The notes: generated by a model from the sequence alone, not told the origin. A stretch of 64,000 nucleotides of DNA from Phycisphaerae bacterium (GCA_016782865.1 JADHXR010000011.1:1-64000); one strand, 5' to 3'. Shown: positions 46,724 through 55,541, numbered from the stretch's first letter. Numbers and translations: made by a program.

Positions 46724-47458
46724 TCATGAATATGCACGTGCGAGAATCTTACTTCTATGCTCTTTCAGCGCTTTGTTCTTGCTGGCAAATCCGTTGGCTA
46801 TGGCATGCGCGCATAGACTGTCTTGTCCCCAGGCGTAGGGTAGCGCTTTCGGCCCGCTGAAATCCTCTTTGTGTTTCTCTTTACTATAGGGAATAACACT
46901 GATGCTGACGTTGTCTTTGAGTTTGGCCGATATCCAGATGTCCTCGCTGTATGTAAAGTCTCTCTTCGGAAATGGAAAGACGTCAGGCTCAAAATAGTCC
47001 CGTCTGAAGATTGCCGTATCGACACCGTTATAAATGTGGCATAAGACGGGTTCTGAGATTTCCCCCGCGAATACAGTCTCACTATTTGGATAATGTAAAA
47101 CGGCTGCGGGCTTCCAAATTCGACCTCTGCCGCATACCACGTGTCCGGGCAATCTGTCACTCCAGAACAGCAAATTTTCAAACCAACCTCTCGGGAATAC
47201 CGTGTCATCATCCGCCACGATATACCGGTTGATTCCTAGATCCATGTAAAGTGGACCGTGCTTCTTGAATGCACCATAGTCCTTTGACCTGACGATCCGT
47301 ATACCGCTATTCTCAATGAATGTTGGTAATTCAAGCTCGTAGGCTACAACAAGCAAGACTCGATCGGCGGGCCATTGGTCCAGCAATGATTGGAGCATTG
47401 GTGCGATCTTATTCACTCTTGGTTCGTGAGTTGTGAATGAAACGTATGTATCCTGCAT
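46724..47458 (-). CDS. GT-A type glycosyltransferase
   Basis: The protein shows a metal-binding DxD motif, Asp83-Asp84-Asp85 in RYIVADDDTVFPRGWFENL, and a probable catalytic-loop acidic pair in FTYSEDIWISAKLKDN, both usual in GT-A folds. The N-terminus MQDTYVSFTTHEPRVNKIAP begins the nucleotide-binding fold. Length is 244 residues, with no TM segment. It is convergent with the radical SAM-GT fusion, 179 nt away, and may add a further sugar to the same product or serve surface glycan synthesis. Donor and acceptor are unknown. Confidence 0.7.
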   Translation of the reverse strand: MQDTYVSFTTHEPRVNKIAPMLQSLLDQWPADRVLLVVAYELELPTFIENSGIRIVRSKDYGAFKKHGPLYMDLGINRYIVADDDTVFPRGWFENLLFWSDRLPGHVVCGRGRIWKPAAVLHYPNSETVFAGEISEPVLCHIYNGVDTAIFRRDYFEPDVFPFPKRDFTYSEDIWISAKLKDNVSISVIPYSKEKHKEDFSGPKALPYAWGQDSLCAHAIANGFASKNKALKEHRSKILARAYS

Positions 47459-47922
47459 GAGACTGTTCAGCCGGTACTTCCCATATATACTCGTAAACGA
47501 CCATCCTTTCCGCTACGACTTCAATAATACCACAGCATCTGGTTCCATTTCAACTCCTCTGACTATTGGACAGGCCCAGCGTGGCTCTCAATCTGGTAGC
47601 TCGCCAGCAAGAATGAGCCAAGAAGGTCTCTGAGTTAGGAGACGATTTCAACTCCGGGTGTCATTGTCCAATCCAAATCACTCAGAATGCACAATTTGTC
47701 TGTACGACATTATAGAGCCTGGCCGTCAAATCAACGAGACAAAGAACCCGGTACCTGTCCGGACATTTCAAATGGTCAAAACGACCAGGTGCATAATCGT
47801 GTATCTTTGGTTATAATTGAGTCGACGAATGCATGGGAATTCGATAATCCGCAGGAGAGTTGACTCATGCCATAACCGGCACGATGAAAACGGGAAACGG
47901 AAAGTAGGGAATTTTGGGCTCA
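47459..47922. other. Gene-free spacer between glycosyltransferase and thioesterase
   Basis: No gene is seen. A TATAAT at 47812-47817 lies about 105 nt before the thioesterase but has no good -35 partner at 16-18 nt. The rest is without apparent structure. Confidence 0.35.
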
Positions 47923-48390
47923 ATGATACGACAACCAACATCCAGAACATGTTTCATGTGTGGTCGTGAAAATACTTCTGGCCTGAAAATGGTATGGTAT
48001 AACAATCTTGAATCGAACCGGGTTGAGGCAGTGGTCACCATAGGCGAACAGTTCAACGGATATCCGGGGATTGCACACGGTGGAATTGTCGCCGCGATTT
48101 TGGATGAGACCTCGGGTAGAGCTGCCATGCTGGATGGCAATTTTGACAATCTGTTTGTCACCTTAAGGCTGAACTTGACCTACAGAAAGCCAACGCCAAC
48201 CAATACCTCGCTGAAGGCAGTTGGCTGGCTGGAGCACAAAGGGAGCAGGGGCATGAAAGTAGCCGCAGAATTATTATTGCCCGATGGGACAATTACCACG
48301 CAGTGCAAAGCGGTTGTTGTAAGGCCAACCGGTGAAATAGCAAAGAGTTGGGAACCTGAAAAGAAGTTCTGGCGGGTGGAAGAGGATTAG
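47923..48390 (+). CDS. Hotdog-fold thioesterase, PaaI type
   Basis: The product starts MIRQPTSRTCFMCGRENTSG at the ATG at 47923 and has the PaaI-type active segment GIAHGGIVAAILDETSGRAA. The N-terminal CFMCG is common in this subgroup. Such enzymes hydrolyse acyl-CoA thioesters. Length is 155 residues, normal for a single hotdog domain. The stop codon lies inside an AGGCTCTGTCTGA word shared with the repeat element at 59 kb. It is followed by a small DUF2007-like gene. Substrate is unknown. Confidence 0.8.
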   Translation: MIRQPTSRTCFMCGRENTSGLKMVWYNNLESNRVEAVVTIGEQFNGYPGIAHGGIVAAILDETSGRAAMLDGNFDNLFVTLRLNLTYRKPTPTNTSLKAVGWLEHKGSRGMKVAAELLLPDGTITTQCKAVVVRPTGEIAKSWEPEKKFWRVEED

Positions 48391-48425
48391 GCTCTGTCTG
48401 ACGGCACAGCAAAAGAGGTGGTCAC

Positions 48426-48668
48426 ATGGATAAGTATGTAGAGGTCTTTGCAGCAAACGATATTACGTTTGCCTATCTAATGAAGGCGAATCTTGAGAGT
48501 GCCGGAATCCCCGTTCAGATTGCCAACGAGAATCTGCAGGGGGCCTATTGTCTTGATGGCATGGTCCCACTTGTGCTCGTTCCCGAGAGCCGTCTCGAAC
48601 AAGCCAGACAAATCATCGGAGAGATTCAGCAGTCTTCTGATAATGACCAGGGTGACGAGGGGCAATGA
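48426..48668 (+). CDS. DUF2007-like small protein
   Basis: The 80-residue product (MDKYVEVFAANDITFAYLMK, then LESAGIPVQIANENLQG and VPLVLVPESRLEQARQIIGE) follows the pattern of DUF2007 proteins: a short ferredoxin-like fold found alone or fused to signalling and zinc-ribbon domains. AAAGAGGTG lies just upstream. The acidic tail SSDNDQGDEGQ is probably disordered. It is probably co-transcribed with the thioesterase, 35 nt away. Function is not known. Confidence 0.7.
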   Translation: MDKYVEVFAANDITFAYLMKANLESAGIPVQIANENLQGAYCLDGMVPLVLVPESRLEQARQIIGEIQQSSDNDQGDEGQ

Positions 48669-48740
48669 GTCATCTAACCATTTCATGCTACACTAACTTT
48701 TCTGCCCCTTCGGACTAGAATAGGATAGCGCCGCGATTTG

Positions 48741-50996
48741 TTATGGGCTCACGGCCCGGTTGTAGATGCGGATGTCGTCGATCAGGCCGGCCCAGAGGGT
48801 GCTATGGGCTAGAGTGCTGCCGGCACCAAAATACAGACCGCCGAGTGCGCCTTTCAGGCCTGACAAAGGTGTAGCGTCCTTGGCAACCTCAGTTCCGTCA
48901 ACGTATAAGTGCCTGTACGAGCCATCCCACGCAAGACCTATACGGTGCCATTCGCCGTCGGTGATGTTTGCTTGTGAGAGCATCGGGCCAACGGAGGACC
49001 GACCAGGGTTCGTAAGCTCCGTCATCAGGCAGCCTTCTACTGAATCCGTACACAGCCAACTCGCGCCATCGGACTGTGACAAAACGGCTTGGCCTGGGGC
49101 GTCACTTGTGATCCAGGTAAGAACACTGAACGGCCCATCCGCCGGATTTAAGACAAGCTCGGTACTGACATGATCATCTATACCGTCGAATTGAAGCGCT
49201 CCGGCCACCATACCGCCGTCAGGTTGCCAAAGCGGTTCGCCAAAGAGCACACCATCGTTATCCCCGATGCTATCCTTAGCAATGCTGCCTTCTGTCTCAT
49301 CCAGTGCCCAGTGAGCCACCAGCGTAGGGTCGTCCACCTCTACTACGTGTCCCAAAACAGCACAGTCAATGATTGTTGGTGGCTCATAGTCTTGCCAAAA
49401 CTCAATCGCGTTGGGTCCATTGCTTCCAACAGTGCAGTTCCTGATTGTCGCCGATACGTTACAGCAGGAGATACTTACTTGCCCACCGGTTATGGTAAGC
49501 CCGGCAAGTACACAGCCTCCATCTCTGATGCCGGACAGAGTTATCACCGAGCCTTGATAGGGACCCTCAATATCAATAACAGTAGATGCCACAACGGCCG
49601 GGTCATTGGGGTCTGTTGATCTGAGCGTCAGATTCTTATCTACGAAAGAGATATTTTCATGATACACTCCGGGGTTGACTACTATCTCATCACCATCATT
49701 TGCGTCGTTTATGGCAAACTGAATATTACTGTAGGTCTTACCCGTAGTCAGATTCTTAATTCCATAATCGGCAGCAGCAAATGATATGAGGTACAAAGCC
49801 GCCGGCAAATTCTCCATACAGGTAGGTGTTATTTGGCTCTCCGGAAGTACGAATCCGCCCTGGCCAAAAGTCATAGGTCGAAGTTCAATGCCGAACGAAT
49901 AAATACCGAACTCTCCATAGCTCCAGTCCGCTGTTTCACCACTGAGCAAATATGTTTCAGACCAGTCTTTCCAGTTCACATAAGTTGTTCCGCTGGTATG
50001 GTAGATTAATTCTATCATACTGTAAGTCATATCGCTAAACATAGGTTCGTCAAGTGAAGGTTCAAGAGTATACGCCCACGGATAACCTACCGTTTGTCCA
50101 AAGCTGTGATAGGTCATTAAAACTCGAAAATCATAGGCCGAAACCAGGTCTCTTACAGCCTGTATCTCGGGTTCAGAAAAAGCACTTGGACCTCGGTAGT
50201 TTTCTGCTGATGTATTTCTGGCTGCGTCCGCACCGCCCCACATATAGCCATAGTTTCTGTTCAAATCGACACCAAATGTTCCATCTCCGTTGTCTCTTCT
50301 GTTTTTTCTCCACATCCGGTCTACAGTGCGGCTGTACTCATAACCGTCGGGATTAACTACCGGCACTATCCATATTTCACTGTTATCAACCAGATGTTTG
50401 ACTTCTGCATCAGTCTCATAGTTATCAGCAAGGAACTGTGCAATGTAGAGCGGGACTTCAATCGCTATCCATTCACGAGCATGTTGGCAGCCCATAAACA
50501 ACGCCCCGGGCTCATCCTCAGCATCGGAAGGATTATCGCTTATTTTTACCGCCCAGATGTCCCGGCCTTCATGGGTGTTGCCAATGATATAAGTCTGAGC
50601 AACTCCGGAATCCTCAAGTGCTATAAGGCCGGCAATGACTTCATCATGGGAATGATATTTAGCTGGTGTAGGCTCTGCAAAGAGAGAATTCTGCTCCTTA
50701 CTGATTGTCTCCAGATACTCGTAAACATCCTCGGTAATTATCTCAATGATAAAACCGCTTTCTTGAATCTGTTCTCTTTCATTATCCGTTACCCGGACAA
50801 TAACACCATCCTGCTGAAACTCCCATATATCGAGGCCCATATTGACGAGTGCTTCGGCATCATCCTTGTTTGTGACCTGAGCCTTTATCAATATGCATCT
50901 GTCGCTCGGAGGCGTGGCGTACAATGCCGAGGCCAAAACTCCAACAATGACCCATATTACGACGAGATTGAATCTAATTCTTTCAGACCGTTCCAT
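48741..50996 (-). CDS. Secreted M14 zinc carboxypeptidase with parallel-beta and LamG domains
   Basis: The enzyme has a signal-anchor-like N-terminus (NLVVIWVIVGVLASALYATP) and a propeptide-like region. The M14 catalytic domain follows: zinc ligands in GCQHAREWIAIEV and later TYHSFGQTVGYPW, substrate Arg in DLNRNYGYMWGG, and catalytic Glu in FGIELRPMTFG. After about residue 410 comes a short pectate-lyase-like repeat region (GKTYSNIQFAINDANDGDEI) and then a LamG/concanavalin-like domain (VAHWALDETEGSIAKDSIGD to WAGLIDDIRIYNRAVSP). Length is 751 residues. AAAGGA lies 10 nt before the ATG. It is divergent from the sigma/kinase operon and probably degrades peptides or proteins bound to polymer surfaces. 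Confidence 0.85.
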   Translation of the reverse strand: MERSERIRFNLVVIWVIVGVLASALYATPPSDRCILIKAQVTNKDDAEALVNMGLDIWEFQQDGVIVRVTDNEREQIQESGFIIEIITEDVYEYLETISKEQNSLFAEPTPAKYHSHDEVIAGLIALEDSGVAQTYIIGNTHEGRDIWAVKISDNPSDAEDEPGALFMGCQHAREWIAIEVPLYIAQFLADNYETDAEVKHLVDNSEIWIVPVVNPDGYEYSRTVDRMWRKNRRDNGDGTFGVDLNRNYGYMWGGADAARNTSAENYRGPSAFSEPEIQAVRDLVSAYDFRVLMTYHSFGQTVGYPWAYTLEPSLDEPMFSDMTYSMIELIYHTSGTTYVNWKDWSETYLLSGETADWSYGEFGIYSFGIELRPMTFGQGGFVLPESQITPTCMENLPAALYLISFAAADYGIKNLTTGKTYSNIQFAINDANDGDEIVVNPGVYHENISFVDKNLTLRSTDPNDPAVVASTVIDIEGPYQGSVITLSGIRDGGCVLAGLTITGGQVSISCCNVSATIRNCTVGSNGPNAIEFWQDYEPPTIIDCAVLGHVVEVDDPTLVAHWALDETEGSIAKDSIGDNDGVLFGEPLWQPDGGMVAGALQFDGIDDHVSTELVLNPADGPFSVLTWITSDAPGQAVLSQSDGASWLCTDSVEGCLMTELTNPGRSSVGPMLSQANITDGEWHRIGLAWDGSYRHLYVDGTEVAKDATPLSGLKGALGGLYFGAGSTLAHSTLWAGLIDDIRIYNRAVSP

Positions 50997-51130
50997 GTTA
51001 CACCGTCCTTTCTGCCCTTAGGGCAAGACAAATTGAAGTTTGATTTTGACTCACAACTGAAAAGGCCCTTTCACGGATTCATACTATCCACTCTTAAGAG
51101 AGAAAAAAAGGAGGCGATCTAACGGTGTAT

Positions 51131-51159
51131 TTGAAATTCTTCTGAAAATTGATATAATT
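51131..51159 (+). promoter_or_regulatory. Promoter for the sigma-remnant/kinase 2 operon
   Basis: TTGAAA (51131-51136), a 17-nt spacer and a perfect TATAAT (51154-51159) lie 33 nt before the sigma remnant. Two mismatches in the -35 and ideal spacing make this one of the best plus-strand promoters in the window. Confidence 0.58.
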
Positions 51160-51191
51160 TCTTAATGCCTTTGATTGGAGGTTAGTGAAAG

Positions 51192-51413
51192 TTGAGCGAA
51201 CATAGCAGCTGCAAAACCACACAGAGTTTGGTTACTCTGGCCAAGGAGGGTGATAGAGCTGCTCTGGAACAGTTGTGCCAAGTCTATGGAGAGCGGGTGC
51301 ATTGGATAGTGCGGCTTCGTATGGGTAGGGAGATTCGTTCGAAACTGGATTCGATGGATTTGGTCCAGGATGCTTTTGTCTTGGCCCTGGAGGATTTGGG
51401 AGACTTTACCTAA
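51192..51413 (+). pseudogene. Truncated ECF sigma factor (region 2 only)
   Basis: A TTG start follows GGAGG by 10 nt and opens 73 codons. The sequence SLVTLAKEGDRAALEQLCQV to LDSMDLVQDAFVLALEDLGD is the sigma2 region of the planctomycete ECF group, with the DLVQDAF core helix. The frame then stops after DFT, where intact members continue with about 100 more residues including region 4 for -35 recognition. No such region was found downstream. Without sigma4 it is unlikely to work as a sigma factor. It ends 22 nt before kinase 2, the usual partner gene. Confidence 0.65.
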
Positions 51414-51435
51414 TTAGCGCTTTTGAGAGAATCTA

Positions 51436-54384
51436 ATGGCCGACTCAAACGGCAAGAATCGAGAGAATGATTTCGAAGAAGCCTTGCGGCAATTTGTCGA
51501 TGCTCACATGCGAGGCAAAAAGCCTAACATAGACGAATTTGTGGACAGGTACCCCGAGTTCGAAGACCAAATCAGATACAAAGTACAGAGCTTCAAGAGA
51601 ATCGATGCCTTGTTTGACACCGTTATGCAGTCCGACGAGAGCGAGTTTGCCGATACAGCAACTGGAGATGATCTTGTTGGCCAAAAGGTAAGAAGCTTTG
51701 AAATAGTCGAGATAATCGGCAGAGGTGGTATGGGAGTAGTCTACCTGGCCCACGACACCAAGCTCGACCGTTCTGTTGCCGTCAAGAGCATACCGGCTCA
51801 GTTGCAGGCAAGCTCGACTGCCCAAGCGCGTTTCCAGCGTGAGGCCAAACTTCTGGCCTCTTTGAATCACCCGAATATCGCCGTGATACATGAAATCATT
51901 GAACAGACTGAGGGCAGCTCCTATTTGATTCTCGAATACGTTCCGGGCCAGACACTGGCTGAGCAAATAGCGAAGGGCCCACTCAAGCTTCAAGAGGCAT
52001 TAACGATAGCTTTGCAGATAGCTGAGGCAATGGCGGCAGCTCACGAGCATGATGTAATCCACCGCGATCTCAAGCCCGGCAACATCAAGATCACACCTGA
52101 TGGCAGAGTCAAGGTGCTGGACTTCGGCTTGGCCAAGACTGTCGGCGGTGAAGCTGTGGCCCAGCAAAGCACTGTCACGCAGCCGGGCCGCGTGATGGGC
52201 ACGCCGGCTTACATGAGCCCGGAACAGGCCCGTGGCAAACCGACCGATAAACGCAGTGACATCTGGTCGTTCGGCTGTGTGTTATATGAGATGCTAACCG
52301 GCAGGGTTCCCTTCGAAGGCGAGACGGTTTCCGACACGCTGGCCAACATTCTTCAGACGGATCCCGACTGGCAGGCGCTACCCGAGAACACGCCGGCCAA
52401 TATTTTGGTTTTGCTGCGCCGCTGCTTAGAGAAAGACCCTCACCGGCGGCTTCAGCACATCGGGGACGCAGTTATCGAAGTCCGCGAAACACTAAACCCA
52501 CCATCCACCGCACCACCTACGGTTACTGTGACCAGATTAGAGGCTGCTCTGCGGCCAAAGCTACAGACACTGGCGATAATCTTTGCTGCCGCCCTCGTTT
52601 GTATTCTGGGTGCCATTGTGGCACTCTGGAATCCTTGGCGTATTACTTCTCCCCCAAAGTCACAACTTAGCCGATTTGTCATTAACCTGTCGCAAGGTGA
52701 ATCCATAGCGAGCACAGCTTACGGATCTGCGGCAGCCGCCGGATCTCTGGTGGCACTGTCGCCCGACGGAACACGACTGGCCTATGTTGTTCACCGTGGC
52801 AATACCAACCACATATGGCATCGCTCTTTGGAAAAGTTTGAGGCAGAAATGATCCCAGGCACGGAGGATGCCTACGCACCATTCTTTTCGCCAGACAGTA
52901 ACTGGATTGGTTTTTGTGCTGAGGGCAAGTTGAAGAAAGTCTCGCTGTTGGGTGGAGCCCCTCAAACGATTTGCGAGGCGCAACTCGCAGGAGATGGGTG
53001 CTGGCTTGAAGACGATACTGTTGTATTCGCAGATGGGCAGAAATATGGGCTTTGGCAAGTGACGGCAAGCGGAGGAGAACCAAAGCAACTGACAACAACT
53101 GCATTGAGTTTCCAAAAGGAAAAACGGGAACATTCGCATTTGTATCCTCATATCCTACCCGAGGGCAAGGGAGTGCTGTTTACCATCTTTAATCCAGGAC
53201 AGAACCTTATAGCCATGTTTTCTTTCGAAACGGGTCAGTCCAGGACGCTCATCGAGCGAGGCAGTTGCGCACACTATGTGCAAACTGGACATCTAATCTA
53301 TTCCTTGGAAAGAGACTTAATCGCGGTACCATTTGATCTCAAAACGATGAAGAAGAGTGGCCCGCCGCTTCCCGTCGTCGAAGGCGTGATGTTGGGATGG
53401 TATGGAACTGCCCACTTCAGTGTGTCCCCAAATGGCTCTCTGGCCTATATTCCTGGAAACGCTGCGCCGGCGGCGAACGATAGACTCGTTCGGAGAGACC
53501 GGACAGGCAAAGTTGAAGCGTTACCTTTCCCGCTGGGAGGCTATCAGTCGCCACGTATTTCACCTGATGGAGAAAGTCTGCTGGTCGTTGAGACTCAGAC
53601 TGAGCCAAAACCACACCTGTGGGTATTTGACTTGGCGAGGGGCTCAAAGCGCCGCTTTACGGATGAACGAGGAGACACCTATTGGGGGATTTGGAGCCCC
53701 GACGGAAAGCAAATCGTGTTCAACTCGAGCCTGGGAGGAGCGACCATGGACTTATACTCAAAACCAGCGGACGGCAGCGCCCAGGAGAAACGTCTGACTG
53801 AAGGCACACTTACTCTGGTGCCCAAGTCGTGGGCCGATGACGGCAAAACACTGATTATCACACAGGCTGTTGGTCCAAACACAGGTTTTGACATCGAGAT
53901 ACTGCCATACGAAGCGGCCGGTACCCCGCAGCCACTCATCAACACTCGTTTCAATGAATTCCACCCTACGATCTCGCCGAGCGGCCGATGGCTCGCATAT
54001 TCATCGGACGAATCGGGTAGAGCAGAGATCTACATCAAGCCCTACCCCGGACCGGCAGGAGCAATCCCGGTAACGACCGACGGAGGCAGGGAGCCTGTAT
54101 GGGATCCTTCCGAGAAAGAGTTGTACTATCGAGATGACAATGGGGATAAGCTCTTTAAGGTCTCGGTCCTCACCGAGCCGGCGGTTCAAGTCGGCAGCCC
54201 GGAACTGCTGTTTGAGGGAAGGTTCTTTGGGAGTTTGAATTGGGGGCGGAACTATGACATTAGTCCGAAGGGCGACTTCTTTGTATTGATCGAAGAGGGA
54301 GAAACGCAACCTGCTACTCAAATCAACGTTGTGCTCAACTGGTCTGAAGAGCTGAAACGGCTCGCACCGCCGCGGAAAGAGTAG
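51436..54384 (+). CDS. Ser/Thr protein kinase with N-terminal linker domain and PD40 propeller
   Basis: The first 80 or so residues (FEEALRQFVDAHMRGKKPNI then DEFVDRYPEFEDQIRYKVQS) form the small domain that often precedes planctomycete kinases. The Hanks kinase follows: GRGGMGVVYLAHD, VAVKSIPA, HRDLKPGNIKI, DFGLAK and GTPAYMSPEQARG. The TM helix is near residue 385 (TLAIIFAAALVCILGAIVAL). The rest is a PD40/TolB-like beta propeller outside the membrane (FSPDSNWIGFCAEGKLKKVS, ISPDGESLLVVET, ISPSGRWLAYSSDESGRAEI). Length is 982 residues. It lies directly behind a sigma remnant, suggesting an original sigma-kinase signalling pair. It is paralogous to the kinase at 40451. Confidence 0.92.
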   Translation: MADSNGKNRENDFEEALRQFVDAHMRGKKPNIDEFVDRYPEFEDQIRYKVQSFKRIDALFDTVMQSDESEFADTATGDDLVGQKVRSFEIVEIIGRGGMGVVYLAHDTKLDRSVAVKSIPAQLQASSTAQARFQREAKLLASLNHPNIAVIHEIIEQTEGSSYLILEYVPGQTLAEQIAKGPLKLQEALTIALQIAEAMAAAHEHDVIHRDLKPGNIKITPDGRVKVLDFGLAKTVGGEAVAQQSTVTQPGRVMGTPAYMSPEQARGKPTDKRSDIWSFGCVLYEMLTGRVPFEGETVSDTLANILQTDPDWQALPENTPANILVLLRRCLEKDPHRRLQHIGDAVIEVRETLNPPSTAPPTVTVTRLEAALRPKLQTLAIIFAAALVCILGAIVALWNPWRITSPPKSQLSRFVINLSQGESIASTAYGSAAAAGSLVALSPDGTRLAYVVHRGNTNHIWHRSLEKFEAEMIPGTEDAYAPFFSPDSNWIGFCAEGKLKKVSLLGGAPQTICEAQLAGDGCWLEDDTVVFADGQKYGLWQVTASGGEPKQLTTTALSFQKEKREHSHLYPHILPEGKGVLFTIFNPGQNLIAMFSFETGQSRTLIERGSCAHYVQTGHLIYSLERDLIAVPFDLKTMKKSGPPLPVVEGVMLGWYGTAHFSVSPNGSLAYIPGNAAPAANDRLVRRDRTGKVEALPFPLGGYQSPRISPDGESLLVVETQTEPKPHLWVFDLARGSKRRFTDERGDTYWGIWSPDGKQIVFNSSLGGATMDLYSKPADGSAQEKRLTEGTLTLVPKSWADDGKTLIITQAVGPNTGFDIEILPYEAAGTPQPLINTRFNEFHPTISPSGRWLAYSSDESGRAEIYIKPYPGPAGAIPVTTDGGREPVWDPSEKELYYRDDNGDKLFKVSVLTEPAVQVGSPELLFEGRFFGSLNWGRNYDISPKGDFFVLIEEGETQPATQINVVLNWSEELKRLAPPRKE

Positions 54385-54606
54385 CGATATCATACCTCAT
54401 ACAAACTGAGCAATGGCGCACGAAGCTACTTAGAAAGCAATACGCTGAGGAGCACGTCTGGTTGAAGACTAAAGGTGCGGTCGTAGACAGATCTATTTGT
54501 AACCACCTTATTGATAAAGGGTTGCGAATTCTGCAAAAGGCACTTGTTGACACAGAAGTAGGTGATCTGGTACAAATAGACTTGTAGAGACCTGGAGGTT
54601 TCAATC

Positions 54607-54717
54607 ATGTCAGACCAGGGCAGAGTCACATTGGTTAGCCTTCTTCGAAAGAGGACTGTTCTGCACAAGAAATGGAAAGGAAACAGCGGTATTTCCATAG
54701 AAAGGGCAGGGGGCTAA
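54607..54717 (+). CDS. 36-residue small protein coupled to the prepilin gene
   Basis: GGAGG at 54595-54599 precedes the ATG at 54607 by 7 nt. The frame encodes MSDQGRVTLVSLLRKRTVLH, then KKWKGNSGISIERAGG, and stops at 54717, two bases before the GTG start of the prepilin gene. This arrangement (TAATTGTG) is typical of translational coupling, so it may be a leader peptide. It is basic with no signal. No family was recognised. Confidence 0.35.
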   Translation: MSDQGRVTLVSLLRKRTVLHKKWKGNSGISIERAGG

Positions 54718-54719
54718 TT

Positions 54720-55541
54720 GTGGATAAACCAAAAGGATTCACACTGATAGAACTCTTAGTAGTGATCGCCATTATTGCGCTGTTGCTGGCGTTACTGATG
54801 CCTGCGCTGCGGCGGGTAAAGAACCAGGCAAAGGAGGTGACCTGTCAGGCTAAGCTGAAACAATGGGGCCTAGCCTTTCGGATGTACGCAAATGATAACG
54901 ACGGTTATTTCCCCACTGGCCCCTATGGAAGCGCTCGCGCGGGCAATCTTATGTGGATGTCCGCGACGCGCCCGTATGTCGGCGACGGCAATGACCTCTA
55001 CTTGTGCCCGGTAGCCACTACACCCGCTATTGACTGGTCCGGTGTTTCGACGGGAGCACAGCATCCCAATATGGCTTGGGGCGTCTATCAGAACTCTACC
55101 GGATGGGGGGCAAAAAGAGGCGATGTGGGCAGCTATGGGATAAGTGAGTATACTGGTGGTCAAGGACTCTCTGGAGGGCGATGGGAGCAATACTGGAAGA
55201 GTCCCGACGTTAAGACTGCAGGCAGGATACCGATGTTTGCAGACTGCACCTACGTTGACGGCACACCACTACAGACCGATTCACCTCCGCTGTACGATGG
55301 TCAACCGCGAGCAAGCGGAGGTACCAATCCCCGCGATGAGATGAATCATTTCTGCACCAATCGCCACAACGGTTCAATAAACATGCTTTTTCTGGACTGG
55401 GCTGTCCGAAAGGTTGGACTCAAAGAATTGTGGACGTTGAGGTGGCATCGCCAGTTCAACACGGCCGGCTTCTACACCAAATCCGGGGGCATGCGGCCGG
55501 AGGACTGGCCGGAATGGATGAGACATTTTAAGGACTACTAG
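54720..55541 (+). CDS. Prepilin-like protein, H-X9-DG type (type II secretion pseudopilin)
   Basis: The N-terminus KPKGFTLIELLVVIAIIALL is a type IV prepilin signal with cleavage after Gly and an N-methylated Phe. The hydrophobic helix continues to LALLMPALRRVKNQAKE. The C-terminal segment RHNGSINMLFLDWAVRKVGL corresponds to the H-X9-DG motif of planctomycete/verrucomicrobial pseudopilin-like proteins, with Trp replacing Gly. GTG at 54720 with a G-rich site 7 nt upstream is chosen; an ATG at 54672 would add 16 basic residues. Length is 273 residues. These proteins occur in many copies per genome, and their role (secretion or surface structures) is unsettled. It sits before a large secreted LamG protein. 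Confidence 0.85.
   Translation: MDKPKGFTLIELLVVIAIIALLLALLMPALRRVKNQAKEVTCQAKLKQWGLAFRMYANDNDGYFPTGPYGSARAGNLMWMSATRPYVGDGNDLYLCPVATTPAIDWSGVSTGAQHPNMAWGVYQNSTGWGAKRGDVGSYGISEYTGGQGLSGGRWEQYWKSPDVKTAGRIPMFADCTYVDGTPLQTDSPPLYDGQPRASGGTNPRDEMNHFCTNRHNGSINMLFLDWAVRKVGLKELWTLRWHRQFNTAGFYTKSGGMRPEDWPEWMRHFKDY

Noticed and set aside
47812-47817. TATAAT upstream of the thioesterase
   Set aside because: No acceptable -35 lies at 16-18 nt, so it was not listed as a promoter.
54348-54587. 79-codon open stretch after kinase 2 with protein-like composition
   Set aside because: It has no ATG or GTG and only an internal TTG, no ribosome site, and no recognisable family.
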